The notes under the pieces are model-generated. The model did no database searches. It was given only the letters and a program-made list of their open reading frames with translations, and was not told where the DNA came from. A stretch of 9,042 nt of DNA from an uncultured Oscillospiraceae bacterium (lineage in GTDB: Bacteria > Bacillota > Clostridia > Oscillospirales > Ruminococcaceae). Position numbers and translations under genes: made by a program. The first letter of the stretch is position 1; the number at the start of each line of letters is the position of its first letter. The stretch covers positions 1 through 9,042 of the forward strand of contig CAJUSD010000063.1 of assembly GCA_910589145.1 (NCBI GenBank), given 5' to 3'. Positions 1 through 5,704 of the stretch are shown in pieces.

Positions 1-569
1 ATCCAATCCTGACAGATCATGAAGGCAGGGCATCTATTCCATATGCAGGTTCCTATTCTGAAACAACCCTGTTTGTCTTTACACCGGAAATATTAGCAGG
101 CTGCTGGGGAAAGGAATTTACATCTGTAAATTACCCTATCTGTACCCGGATTGATATCCCTTTGGAACCATCCGGTAATATGAAGGAAACTGTTATAACA
201 ATCACCCCTGCTAACCCAACTATTTCAAATCCATATACATATTCAGCAGTTTTGCGCTGTAATGGAAAGCCGGCAGTAGACTACTTATGTACGCTGTCTA
301 AAATTCCTTTGCCAAAATCCCCCGGAAAGGAACCCGAACGTCATATTCCAGATGGGGGAATTCCTCCTCTTGGATATGAATTTTTGACAAATGTAAATGG
401 TAAAGTATCTTTTCCAGAATTAGAAGCTGGGACATGGAAAATAGATATTTATAATTCCAAATACATCCTTAATGAAGATGGGACTTCCAACCTGATTCAT
501 AGTTATACCTTTACCCTTAACAAGCAAACTCCCCAAAAGAATACAATTATTTTGCTTCCTAATCAATAA
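1..569 (+). CDS. Secreted beta-sandwich-type protein, 3' part only (paralogue of the 3028-3912 gene)
   Basis: This is the 3' end of a gene that begins before the window. The frame is open from base 3 to the TAA at 567-569. The first in-frame candidate start, a TTG at 162, is not a real start, because the upstream codons already encode PILTDHEGRASIPYAG and TTLFVFTPEIL, which match the middle of the protein encoded at 3028-3912. By eye the two proteins are about 60% identical and both end in LLPNQ. The visible part holds the end of a first Ig-like or carboxypeptidase-regulatory-like domain, then a second domain with the turn NGKVSFPELEAGTWKIDIY, which resembles Cna-B/SpaA-like sandwiches. Its role is unknown; it is probably surface-exposed or secreted like its paralogue. 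A terminator hairpin follows 7 nt after the stop. Confidence 0.85.
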   Translation, partial: PILTDHEGRASIPYAGSYSETTLFVFTPEILAGCWGKEFTSVNYPICTRIDIPLEPSGNMKETVITITPANPTISNPYTYSAVLRCNGKPAVDYLCTLSKIPLPKSPGKEPERHIPDGGIPPLGYEFLTNVNGKVSFPELEAGTWKIDIYNSKYILNEDGTSNLIHSYTFTLNKQTPQKNTIILLPNQ

Positions 570-576
570 AATTAAT

Positions 577-611
577 GTCGGTTTGTGTTTCCCATAGGAA
601 CCGGCTTATTT
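577..611 (+). terminator. Intrinsic terminator after the partial secreted-protein gene
   Basis: The stem pairs GTCGGTT (577-583) with AACCGGC (599-605), with one G-T wobble, and is followed by the T-rich tail TTATTTGTG. The right arm and tail, GGAACCGGCTTATTT (597-611), are identical over 15 nt to the right arm and tail of the terminator at 1769-1805, so the two are related. The stem is weaker than at 1769, but the position just after a stop codon supports the call. Confidence 0.6.
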
Positions 612-715
612 GTGTTATATAGGGTGTAAGGGGAAATAAGGTGCCGTTTCTCTTTTAAATAATACTGTGATAACCTACTTAAATAATAAGGCTGTCTTTT
701 AGGGAGATGTATCAA

Positions 716-742
716 ATGAAAACGCTATTTACCATTGTATAG
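716..742 (+). other. Eight-codon upstream ORF with a good ribosome binding site
   Basis: ATG at 716 follows AGGGAG (701-706) at a workable distance of 9 nt and encodes MKTLFTIV before a TAG at 740-742. The ribosome binding site of the membrane-protein gene begins within a few bases of this stop. The peptide looks like the start of a signal peptide. It could be a leader ORF coupled to the gene at 760, the remnant of a lost gene, or chance. No attenuator structure was seen. The rest of 612-759 holds nothing else I can support. Confidence 0.25.
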
Positions 743-759
743 AAAAAGGAGTATACAGA

Positions 760-1335
760 ATGATATCAATTCCTTCTTTTCAAAAGGCTTTTCCAAAAGC
801 ACTATTCGGAACACAGGCCCTATGCCTGCTCATACTCTTTTGCTGTCTATTTATTAACGTTCCTCCTATATTCCTTACCAGTTTTCTGTTCCTTTTGGAA
901 ACGGTTACATTGATCACCTTTAGGAAAACTTATAAGGCAGATTCCTCTAACCACAAAGGCGTATTTTTATCCATGTTTCTTATGATTGGCCTTACTGTAT
1001 TGGTGACAATAGGCTTTATATCTGCTTTTCTATTCTTTCTCCCGCTGATATATTTTGCTCCCGTTCTCGAGGGATGTATCTATTTTCTATCAGCAGTGAT
1101 CCTTACAGGAGGAATTCTTGGCTTAGTAAGGGGCTGGTTAAAAAATTATCGTTGGTTTTCTGTTTATGCTCTAGCAGTAATGCTGCTATATATATTTTCT
1201 GCTGTCATCTACCATACACATATGATAAGTATAATCCCTAAAGAGCTTGTGATATTCTGGATGAAACATTTAGGTATATCTTTATTGATAGGAACAGCAG
1301 GGATTTTGTGTAGCTTGGCTAAACGGAAACCTTGA
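760..1335 (+). CDS. Hypothetical six-helix integral membrane protein
   Basis: The 191-aa product is very hydrophobic, with about six likely membrane segments near residues 17-34, 37-54, 68-98, 104-124, 132-151 and 164-186, and short basic ends (RKTYK near 55-59, KRKP at the C terminus). No catalytic motif, transporter signature or ATP-binding motif is visible and I do not recognise the family. The ATG at 760 is supported by AAAAAGGAG about 8 nt upstream. The gene is AT-rich compared with those at 4494 and on the minus strand, which fits recent acquisition or relaxed constraint. The nearest downstream terminator on this strand is at 1769, so it may share a transcript with the 68-aa lipoprotein. 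No convincing promoter was seen in 612-759. Confidence 0.75.
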   Translation: MISIPSFQKAFPKALFGTQALCLLILFCCLFINVPPIFLTSFLFLLETVTLITFRKTYKADSSNHKGVFLSMFLMIGLTVLVTIGFISAFLFFLPLIYFAPVLEGCIYFLSAVILTGGILGLVRGWLKNYRWFSVYALAVMLLYIFSAVIYHTHMISIIPKELVIFWMKHLGISLLIGTAGILCSLAKRKP

Positions 1336-1368
1336 TGCACAACATATGCTTTTTTGGGTACTTTCTAA

Positions 1369-1515
1369 GAAACGGATTTCGGAATTATAATTATGGATAC
1401 CAATGGAGGCAAATTTAAAACAATTTATCCAAGTTCTACAGGTATATATAAACTTTCGGCTGGTATATATGATTGCACATGGACTACAACATTATATTAT
1501 CATGATTGGAACTAA
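1369..1515 (+). pseudogene. C-terminal remnant of an unidentified protein (or a 40-aa ORF)
   Basis: Frame 1 is open from the codon after a TAA at 1366-1368 to the TAA at 1513-1515. It reads ETDFGIIIMDTNGGKF and then a compact Thr/Tyr/Gly-rich tail, STGIYKLSAGIYDCTW, ending in YYHDWN. It looks like the C-terminal strands of a secreted beta-sandwich domain. The only ATG (1393) has no ribosome binding site before it, and no upstream frame joins on cleanly, so a decayed gene end is the best reading. The next gene's ribosome binding site starts 1 nt after this stop, so the fragment may once have been the gene before the lipoprotein in an operon. The parent family is not recognised. Confidence 0.35.
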
Positions 1516-1530
1516 TAAGGAGGTCTTTCA

Positions 1531-1737
1531 ATGAAATTTTTATCAACGGTTTCTATCTTATGTGCGCTTATAGCCTGTCATCCTTCAGCGACTCTTGCTA
1601 ATGATAGGGTAAGGAGTTCACAAACCTTGGCATCAACAGAAGCAATAGTCCAGGTCACTAATAATAATGATATCCCTGTTCCAGACGGCGTTCCTCATAA
1701 GGGCCCTGAGATCAATCCACAGACAGGTGCTTGTTAA
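1531..1737 (+). CDS. Small putative lipoprotein or exported peptide precursor, 68 aa
   Basis: The ATG at 1531 lies 7 nt after a textbook AAGGAGG (1517-1523). The N terminus is a short signal peptide (MKFLSTVSILCALIAC) with a good lipobox, L13-I14-A15-C16, so lipid attachment at Cys16 is likely; cleavage after SATLA at residue 23 by signal peptidase I is the alternative. The mature part is about 45-53 residues, polar, with Asn-rich (VTNNND) and Pro/Gly-rich (IPVPDGVPHKGPEINP) stretches, and it ends exactly in a Cys (QTGAC). No family is recognised and no modification enzyme lies nearby, so a signalling or antimicrobial peptide role would be speculation. A strong terminator follows 31 nt downstream, which supports this being a real expressed gene. 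Confidence 0.7.
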   Translation: MKFLSTVSILCALIACHPSATLANDRVRSSQTLASTEAIVQVTNNNDIPVPDGVPHKGPEINPQTGAC

Positions 1738-1768
1738 TATTGAAGGTTCTTAAAATTTAAACCTTGAA

Positions 1769-1805
1769 AAGCCGGTTCCAATTTTTACAGGAACCGGCTT
1801 ATTTT
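1769..1805 (+). terminator. Strong intrinsic terminator after the 68-aa lipoprotein gene
   Basis: A perfect 11-bp stem, AAGCCGGTTCC (1769-1779) with GGAACCGGCTT (1790-1800), has a 10-nt loop and is followed by ATTTTCC. It ends the 760-1737 transcription unit. Its right arm and tail match the terminator at 577-611 over 15 nt. Confidence 0.85.
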
Positions 1806-1910
1806 CCATTAATTAAAAACTACTTTTTTATTGTTACAGATAAAAGAAAATACGAAAAATCTCTAAATGAGATGTTTCTTGTTTTTTCGACAAAAATATT
1901 TCATTTATTG

Positions 1911-1952
1911 TTGACATGCCATCCTTTTCATGGTAACTTTGTTTACACAAAG
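1911..1952 (+). promoter_or_regulatory. Probable sigma-A promoter with overlapping palindrome, for the surface protein at 2030
   Basis: A perfect -35 box, TTGACA (1911-1916), is followed by a 17-nt spacer and a weak -10, TAACTT (1934-1939), rescued by an extended TG motif (TGG just before it). Overlapping the -10 and likely start site is a perfect inverted repeat, CTTTGT-TTAC-ACAAAG (1937-1952), which could be an operator or an RNA hairpin. The promoter reads towards the gene at 2030. The remaining bases of 1806-2029 are AT-rich and hold no credible gene. Confidence 0.5.
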
Positions 1953-2029
1953 AGGTTCGCTCAGGGAATAACTATCTATATTGTCTGTTTACTCAAAATT
2001 ATCCTTATTATTAGGGGATGATCCCACCT

Positions 2030-2935
2030 GTGAAAAAAATCATATTGTTAATCCTATTTACAATAGTAAGCATTATATTTTCTGGAAAAGTATCTGCAAA
2101 TACCGCGCCTATCGGCTGGGAAGGCTCCAGGGGCACTGAACCCCGCCCCCTGGAGGACTGCCCCATTGAAGTAGAGAAAGAACGTCTGGAATTCAAGCTG
2201 GAATCCAGAATGGAAAGTTATACAATCCGAAGCAGGGTAAAGGCGGTATATTCCCTGCACAACCCCACTGATTCAGACTATACCCTGACGGCAGTCTTTC
2301 CGGTAATTACCGGATTTGGCGACGGACAGGACCCTCTTTATCAAAAAATCCGCCTGAACGGCGAAGAAATCCCCTATAAAGCCTGGATTGTAGATGAAAG
2401 CAGGGATGGAAAATCCGAAAAAATTTTAGACAGCCTGACGTTAGAAGAAATGCTGAAACGCCGTAAAGCCTTTACACCCCAGGACACCTATTTCGAGCAT
2501 GGGCCATATCCCATTCTTATGCTGGAATTTGATGCAGAAATCCCTCCAGGTGAAACGTATAGACTGGAAATCACAACTAAAACAACAGCTTTTATGGAGA
2601 GGGACCCCATGTTTACTTATGGAACCAAACAGGTACGGTATACCTTTCTTTATTATCTGTCCCCCGCCCAGTATTGGGCAGACTTTAAGGATTTGGATGT
2701 TGTTATAAAGACATCCTCTGCCGCACCTGTTTTAATGGAAAGCAATCTGGATTTCCACTGGGCGGGCTGGCGGAGGTATCGTTTCCACAGCGGCACCCTG
2801 CCGGCAGGGGAACTTTCCTTTACGGTAAAAAAATCTTTCTGGTACACGCCGGTAAGATGGGCGTTTTTCATTGCCCTTATAATAGGTGCGTTTGTTTTGT
2901 GGGATAAGTGGGATAAAAAGAAATATGGGCACTGA
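2030..2935 (+). CDS. Exported surface protein with one C-terminal membrane anchor (unknown family)
   Basis: I prefer the GTG at 2030 (301 aa) to the in-frame ATG at 2018. From the GTG the protein starts MKKIILLILF, a classic signal peptide, and TTAGGGGA lies about 11 nt upstream, whereas the ATG directly abuts that AGGGG. Cleavage is likely after VSA (residue 23). Residues about 24-270 form an extracellular part with short beta-rich stretches (VKAVYSLHNPTDSDYTLTAV, LEFDAEIPPGETYRLEI, YLSPAQYWADFKDLDVVI). A single membrane helix follows near 277-291 (WAFFIALIIGAFVLW), with a basic tail, DKKKYGH. The N-terminal strands resemble the layout of DUF4424-type proteins, but I cannot assign it firmly. 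It has its own promoter and lies 92 nt before the secreted paralogue gene. Confidence 0.8.
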   Translation: MKKIILLILFTIVSIIFSGKVSANTAPIGWEGSRGTEPRPLEDCPIEVEKERLEFKLESRMESYTIRSRVKAVYSLHNPTDSDYTLTAVFPVITGFGDGQDPLYQKIRLNGEEIPYKAWIVDESRDGKSEKILDSLTLEEMLKRRKAFTPQDTYFEHGPYPILMLEFDAEIPPGETYRLEITTKTTAFMERDPMFTYGTKQVRYTFLYYLSPAQYWADFKDLDVVIKTSSAAPVLMESNLDFHWAGWRRYRFHSGTLPAGELSFTVKKSFWYTPVRWAFFIALIIGAFVLWDKWDKKKYGH

Positions 2936-2951
2936 ATCCTTTTGTTTTCTG

Positions 2952-2980
2952 TTGACGAATTGCCCTTATCATAATATATT
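2952..2980 (+). promoter_or_regulatory. Sigma-A promoter for the secreted protein at 3028
   Basis: TTGACG (2952-2957, five of six consensus bases), a 17-nt spacer and TATATT (2975-2980, five of six) sit 47 nt before the ATG at 3028. The gene can therefore be transcribed independently of the upstream surface-protein gene. No hairpin separates the two, so read-through is also possible. Confidence 0.7.
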
Positions 2981-3027
2981 TACATAGGCAAAACCGTTTA
3001 TCTGAAAAAAGTTAAGAAGGTGTTCTG

Positions 3028-3912
3028 ATGAAAAAAGAAGTGAGATTTATCTCTCTGTTGGCTGTGGGAATATGTGCTGGAATACTATTTTGTGGGTTTG
3101 ACACGCCGCCGGAGGTGGAGGAAAACCCCAATACACCGCCAGTCTACACTGAAGAAAGTTTTGAGGTCAGCGGAAGGATACCGGAAACCGCTGAACAGGT
3201 GCCGGAATTTACAGTGGATATTCCAGTTAAGGTAATAGATGCCAATGGGAATCCTGTGCAAAATGCAGGTATTGTTATAACGCATACATTATATGGAAAA
3301 GAAAACTTTCGTGAACTGCCTTCATTAAGCGCGGGAGATATGCCAATCCTGACAGACCATGAGGGTAAAGCAACCATTAAGTATACAGGGATATATACAG
3401 AAACAACACTATTTGTCTTTACGCCGGAAATTCTTATGGATTGCAGTGGAAAATACATAAACAGCAATGAATATCCTGACTGTACCCGATGTGACATTTC
3501 TCTGAATACTTCCGGGAATATGAAAGAAACTGTTATAACTGTAAACCCATCTGAAAAGGTCAGCACCGTCTATTCTTATACGGCAGTTCTGCGGCGCAAT
3601 AGCAAGCCAGTAACAGATTACCTATGTACATTATGGGAAGTTATCCCTCCCAAGCCTTCTGAACCTTCCGGCAGCAACGAAAGACATGCAGGTATAGGAA
3701 TCGTTCCACCTCTTTACCACAGAGCCCTGACCAGTGAAAATGGAAAGGTTTCTTTTCCAAATTTAACAGAAGGAACTTGGGAAATGAGCGTTTATGATTC
3801 TAAAAATTTTCATTCTGAAAATGGAACTTCCAACCTAGTTAAAACATATACCTTTACAATTGATAAAAAGAACCCTCAGAAAAATGCCGTTATCCTGCTT
3901 CCTAATCAATAG
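3028..3912 (+). CDS. Secreted two-domain Ig/Cna-B-like protein (full-length paralogue of the gene at 1-569)
   Basis: The 294-aa product starts at ATG 3028 after AGAAGGTG (3015-3022). Residues 1-24 are a signal peptide. Cys16 and Cys22 are present but neither has a standard lipobox (VGIC, LFCG), so lipidation is doubtful. A Pro/Glu-rich linker (near 26-60) is followed by a first domain, VKVIDANGNPVQNAGIVIT to about residue 145, resembling Big_1 or carboxypeptidase-regulatory-like folds. A second domain covers about 165-294 (VITVNPSEK, YSYTAVLRR, NGKVSFPNLTEGTWEMSVY) and resembles Cna-B/SpaA strands. There is no LPXTG motif and no C-terminal anchor, so it is secreted or held by partners. Function is unknown; adhesion or envelope structure is only a guess from fold type. 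Its stop is followed 23 nt later by a dispersed repeat instead of a terminator. Confidence 0.85.
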   Translation: MKKEVRFISLLAVGICAGILFCGFDTPPEVEENPNTPPVYTEESFEVSGRIPETAEQVPEFTVDIPVKVIDANGNPVQNAGIVITHTLYGKENFRELPSLSAGDMPILTDHEGKATIKYTGIYTETTLFVFTPEILMDCSGKYINSNEYPDCTRCDISLNTSGNMKETVITVNPSEKVSTVYSYTAVLRRNSKPVTDYLCTLWEVIPPKPSEPSGSNERHAGIGIVPPLYHRALTSENGKVSFPNLTEGTWEMSVYDSKNFHSENGTSNLVKTYTFTIDKKNPQKNAVILLPNQ

Positions 3913-3935
3913 TTTGATGAATCCCCTTTCTCAAT

Positions 3936-4271
3936 TTTAAGGTTTACAGTTTTAGGGACGCCATCTCAGCAGCCGTTGGCTGTTCGCTGGCTGCAGGCGA
4001 TAACTTTCAGCAAGAAATCCCGCCATATATGCCCCTCTGGAAGCTATTCAAAACCTTTCTCTTGCTGCTCCCACAAAAGAAAATGGCGGGATTTTCTATA
4101 CTTTTAAGTATCTGTCTTATTCGTTTTGTTGATGTTATTTTTTAGCAAGCTGGGGTATTTCGCGTCTGCGGACGCGACCAGGGAACTTTTCAGGAAAGTT
4201 CCCTGGACCTTCAAACCTTTTTAATCCGCTTTAGGTTGTACTCATTTGGGGGTTCCCCCGCAACTTAGCTT
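3936..4271 (+). repeat. Structured repeat element, copy 1 (inverted partner at 6113-6444)
   Basis: This 336-bp block matches the reverse complement of 6113-6444 at roughly 85-90% by eye, with a few 1-nt indels. Two blocks are almost unchanged: GACGCCATCTCAGCAGCC and its neighbours (3957-3994), and about 4144-4234. It contains several perfect inverted repeats: CAGCC-GTT-GGCTG (3969-3981), a 12-bp long-range helix (4015-4026 with 4083-4094), CGCGTC-TGCG-GACGCG (4161-4176) and a 12-bp stem with a 5-nt loop (4178-4206). The peptide FRDAISAAVGCSLAA is encoded as in the other copy, but an indel near 4014 and a later stop break the frame here. It begins 23 nt after the stop of the preceding gene. 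No transposase is present; a MITE-like or REP-like element, or a structured transcribed element, are the options. Confidence 0.85.
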
Positions 4272-4294
4272 TATCGAACTTACGTTAAAAAACC

Positions 4295-4328
4295 GAGCCG
4301 GTTTCCTTTGGTACTGGGAACCCGGCTC
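4295..4328 (+). terminator. Terminator-like hairpin, probably the original terminator of the 3028-3912 gene
   Basis: GAGCCGG (4295-4301) pairs with CCGGCTC (4322-4328). After one mismatch the stem continues TTCC/GGAA, with an 8-nt loop. It resembles the two terminators at 577-611 and 1769-1805, both of which share the CCGGTTCC/GGAACCGG core. The tail (ATCTGGCTTAT) is only modestly T-rich, so termination may be weak. It lies 24 nt after the repeat copy, whereas the paralogous gene at 1-569 has its hairpin directly after the stop. Confidence 0.55.
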
Positions 4329-4380
4329 ATCTGGCTTATATGCTGTATGGCGATAAAATAAAAGGAAAGGGAGAAAAGGG

Positions 4381-4461
4381 ATGCCAATAGAAAACAGTAT
4401 TTTTGATAATTTAACTGATGTTTCCATTTTTGTACAAATACAATACGCTGGTCAATTATAG
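4381..4461 (+). CDS. Possible 26-aa ORF with a strong ribosome binding site
   Basis: ATG at 4381 follows the purine-rich AAGGAAAGGGAG (4362-4373) by 7 nt and encodes MPIENSIFDNLTDVSIFVQI and six more residues, to a TAG at 4459-4461. It is not clearly hydrophobic and matches no small-protein family I know. It could be a translated small protein, a leader before the lipoprotein gene 32 nt downstream, or the start of a decayed gene. A fair -10-like TACAAT (4439-4444) lies inside it without a good -35. The rest of 4329-4493 contains nothing else I can support. Confidence 0.3.
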   Translation: MPIENSIFDNLTDVSIFVQIQYAGQL

Positions 4462-4493
4462 ACTGAATAATTAAGAAGAAAGGACACATTCCA

Positions 4494-5621
4494 ATGAACC
4501 TGAAGAAACGGTCTGCTATTATATCTCTGGTATTCATCCTTTCCGGCTGTCAGGTGAGAGAAATCCCCAGCAGCCTGCCTGCTGAAAGCTCCGAGCCGGA
4601 AAGCACCCCCATCGAATCAGAAAGAATTGAATTGGAAAACGGCGTATATATCATTGACGGCGTTCCTTATTGGAGCAGCTCCTATAAAGAGCCACTGCTG
4701 GAGCCTGCACCCCCTGATGATGAAGAAACCAAGCAATATATTGCCTCTCGCCGCCGCTGGCTGGGCAAGGGCGGGAAGCCCTATCAATACATCATCCTCC
4801 AACACTCTTTCTTCCCGCCGGAACAAATCGATCAAATGACTCCGGAGGATGCAGAGAAACTCTCTTATGGTATTCACGATGGCGGAGGGCCAAGTCCTCT
4901 GGATGAGCTTCCACCCGAAACCCAGGAAAAACTGCTGGAACTGGGACTTGATCAGGATGTGCTGATAGGTTTTCTTTGCAGCGACCTTTCAACAGAATAC
5001 CTTCTCAATTTGGAAGACAGCGAAAAAAAGGCACTCCAGGAGCTGTTCTCCCCCATCACAGAAGCCAATCAAAAGCTGGAGGAAATGGGGATGACCCATC
5101 CCCGGCGCACTATGACAAGTACCGAAGAAACCCTTCGCCTTGCTCTGTCCCAGCCCTCTGACGAGGATTTCCGCCGGCAATCCCATGAAAAGGGAATCCC
5201 CCACTGGATGCAGGACGAGCTTCTGCGCCGTGGGAACCTGCGCAGCGAAATCCTCTCCATGACAGAAGAAGAACGGGAAGCCGCCCTGACCCCTGCCCTC
5301 AACAAATATTTGTATTACAACATACTTAACGCCCCGGAAGAAACCTGGTGGATGACCGAGGCAGGATACAGCTTTTTGCAGATGCGGTGCAGCCAAAAGG
5401 CCACATCTGAGGACGAAATTTCCCGTATACAGTTATTAGGCTATACAAACTACGATACAATAACCCTATCCGACGAAGAATGGGAATTCCTTTTCCCACT
5501 GGCAGAACTGCCGGATAAACTTAATCAATGTGGTTTTTCTGACGAAGAAATTGCCCGGAATGAAATTCGGCTGAAATACCTTGTCCGGGAGGCCCTGGAA
5601 ATTAGGAAATCTTTTTCCTAA
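4494..5621 (+). CDS. Large lipoprotein with helical repeat modules, function unknown
   Basis: The 375-aa product has a clear lipoprotein signal, MNLKKRSAIISLVFILSGC, with lipobox L16-S17-G18-C19. The ATG at 4494 is preceded by AAAGGA with about 10 nt spacing. A Ser/Pro/Glu-rich linker (residues 25-45) separates the anchor from a mostly acidic, helical body. Several stretches share a loose pattern of Pro, a short helix with Leu, Gly, then a second acidic helix: LPPETQEKLLELGLDQDVLI (near 139-158), IPHWMQDELLRRGNLRSEIL (near 235-254) and LPDKLNQCGFSDEEIARNEI (near 338-357). This suggests divergent helical repeats, as in binding scaffolds. No enzymatic motif is visible. It lies with the 5705 lipoprotein gene between the two inverted repeat copies. 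Confidence 0.85.
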   Translation: MNLKKRSAIISLVFILSGCQVREIPSSLPAESSEPESTPIESERIELENGVYIIDGVPYWSSSYKEPLLEPAPPDDEETKQYIASRRRWLGKGGKPYQYIILQHSFFPPEQIDQMTPEDAEKLSYGIHDGGGPSPLDELPPETQEKLLELGLDQDVLIGFLCSDLSTEYLLNLEDSEKKALQELFSPITEANQKLEEMGMTHPRRTMTSTEETLRLALSQPSDEDFRRQSHEKGIPHWMQDELLRRGNLRSEILSMTEEEREAALTPALNKYLYYNILNAPEETWWMTEAGYSFLQMRCSQKATSEDEISRIQLLGYTNYDTITLSDEEWEFLFPLAELPDKLNQCGFSDEEIARNEIRLKYLVREALEIRKSFS

Positions 5622-5628
5622 GGTCATA

Positions 5629-5657
5629 TTGCATTTTATCTCTATATATTGTATAAT
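5629..5657 (+). promoter_or_regulatory. Sigma-A promoter for the short lipoprotein gene
   Basis: A perfect -10, TATAAT (5652-5657), sits 17 nt after a partial -35, TTGCAT (5629-5634, three of six). It is placed 48 nt before the ATG at 5705 and directly after the stop of the large lipoprotein gene, so the second lipoprotein probably has its own promoter. Confidence 0.65.
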
Positions 5658-5704
5658 GAAATAAAGAAAATTGCTTTATAACATGATTAAGGGGGATAAA
5701 CTGC

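Noticed and set aside
162..569. A separate 135-aa gene starting at TTG 162
   Set aside because: The same frame is open to the left edge and its upstream codons align with the middle of the paralogue at 3028-3912, so this is an internal codon of a partial gene.
570..759. Promoter for the membrane protein at 760
   Set aside because: Several AT-rich -10-like stretches exist (TTATAT, TAATAA), but none has a matching -35 at a normal distance.
1764..2021. An 85-aa ORF on the plus strand
   Set aside because: It uses a TTG start, lies over a terminator hairpin and a promoter, has no ribosome binding site, and has composition typical of translated AT-rich spacer.
2018..2029. ATG 2018 as start of the surface protein
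   Set aside because: The only ribosome binding site touches this ATG directly. The GTG at 2030 gives proper spacing and an N terminus (MKKIILLILF) typical of signal peptides.
3037..3096. Lipoprotein signal at Cys16 or Cys22 of the 3028-3912 protein
   Set aside because: The residues before each Cys (VGI, ILF) do not fit the L-[AS]-[GA]-C lipobox; an ordinary signal peptide is the safer call.
3144..3566. A 140-aa minus-strand ORF
   Set aside because: It is antisense to the well-supported 3028-3912 gene, has no ribosome binding site, and gives a low-complexity Val/Ser/Ile-rich translation.
4416..4460. Promoter before the large lipoprotein gene (TACAAT 4439-4444 or TTATAG 4456-4461)
   Set aside because: No acceptable -35 box lies at 16-18 nt from either -10-like site, so no promoter is annotated.
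4989..5396. Minus-strand ORFs inside the large lipoprotein gene (also 4617-4877 and 5069-5305)
   Set aside because: These are shadow frames of the GC-richer lipoprotein gene and have no start signals or family resemblance.
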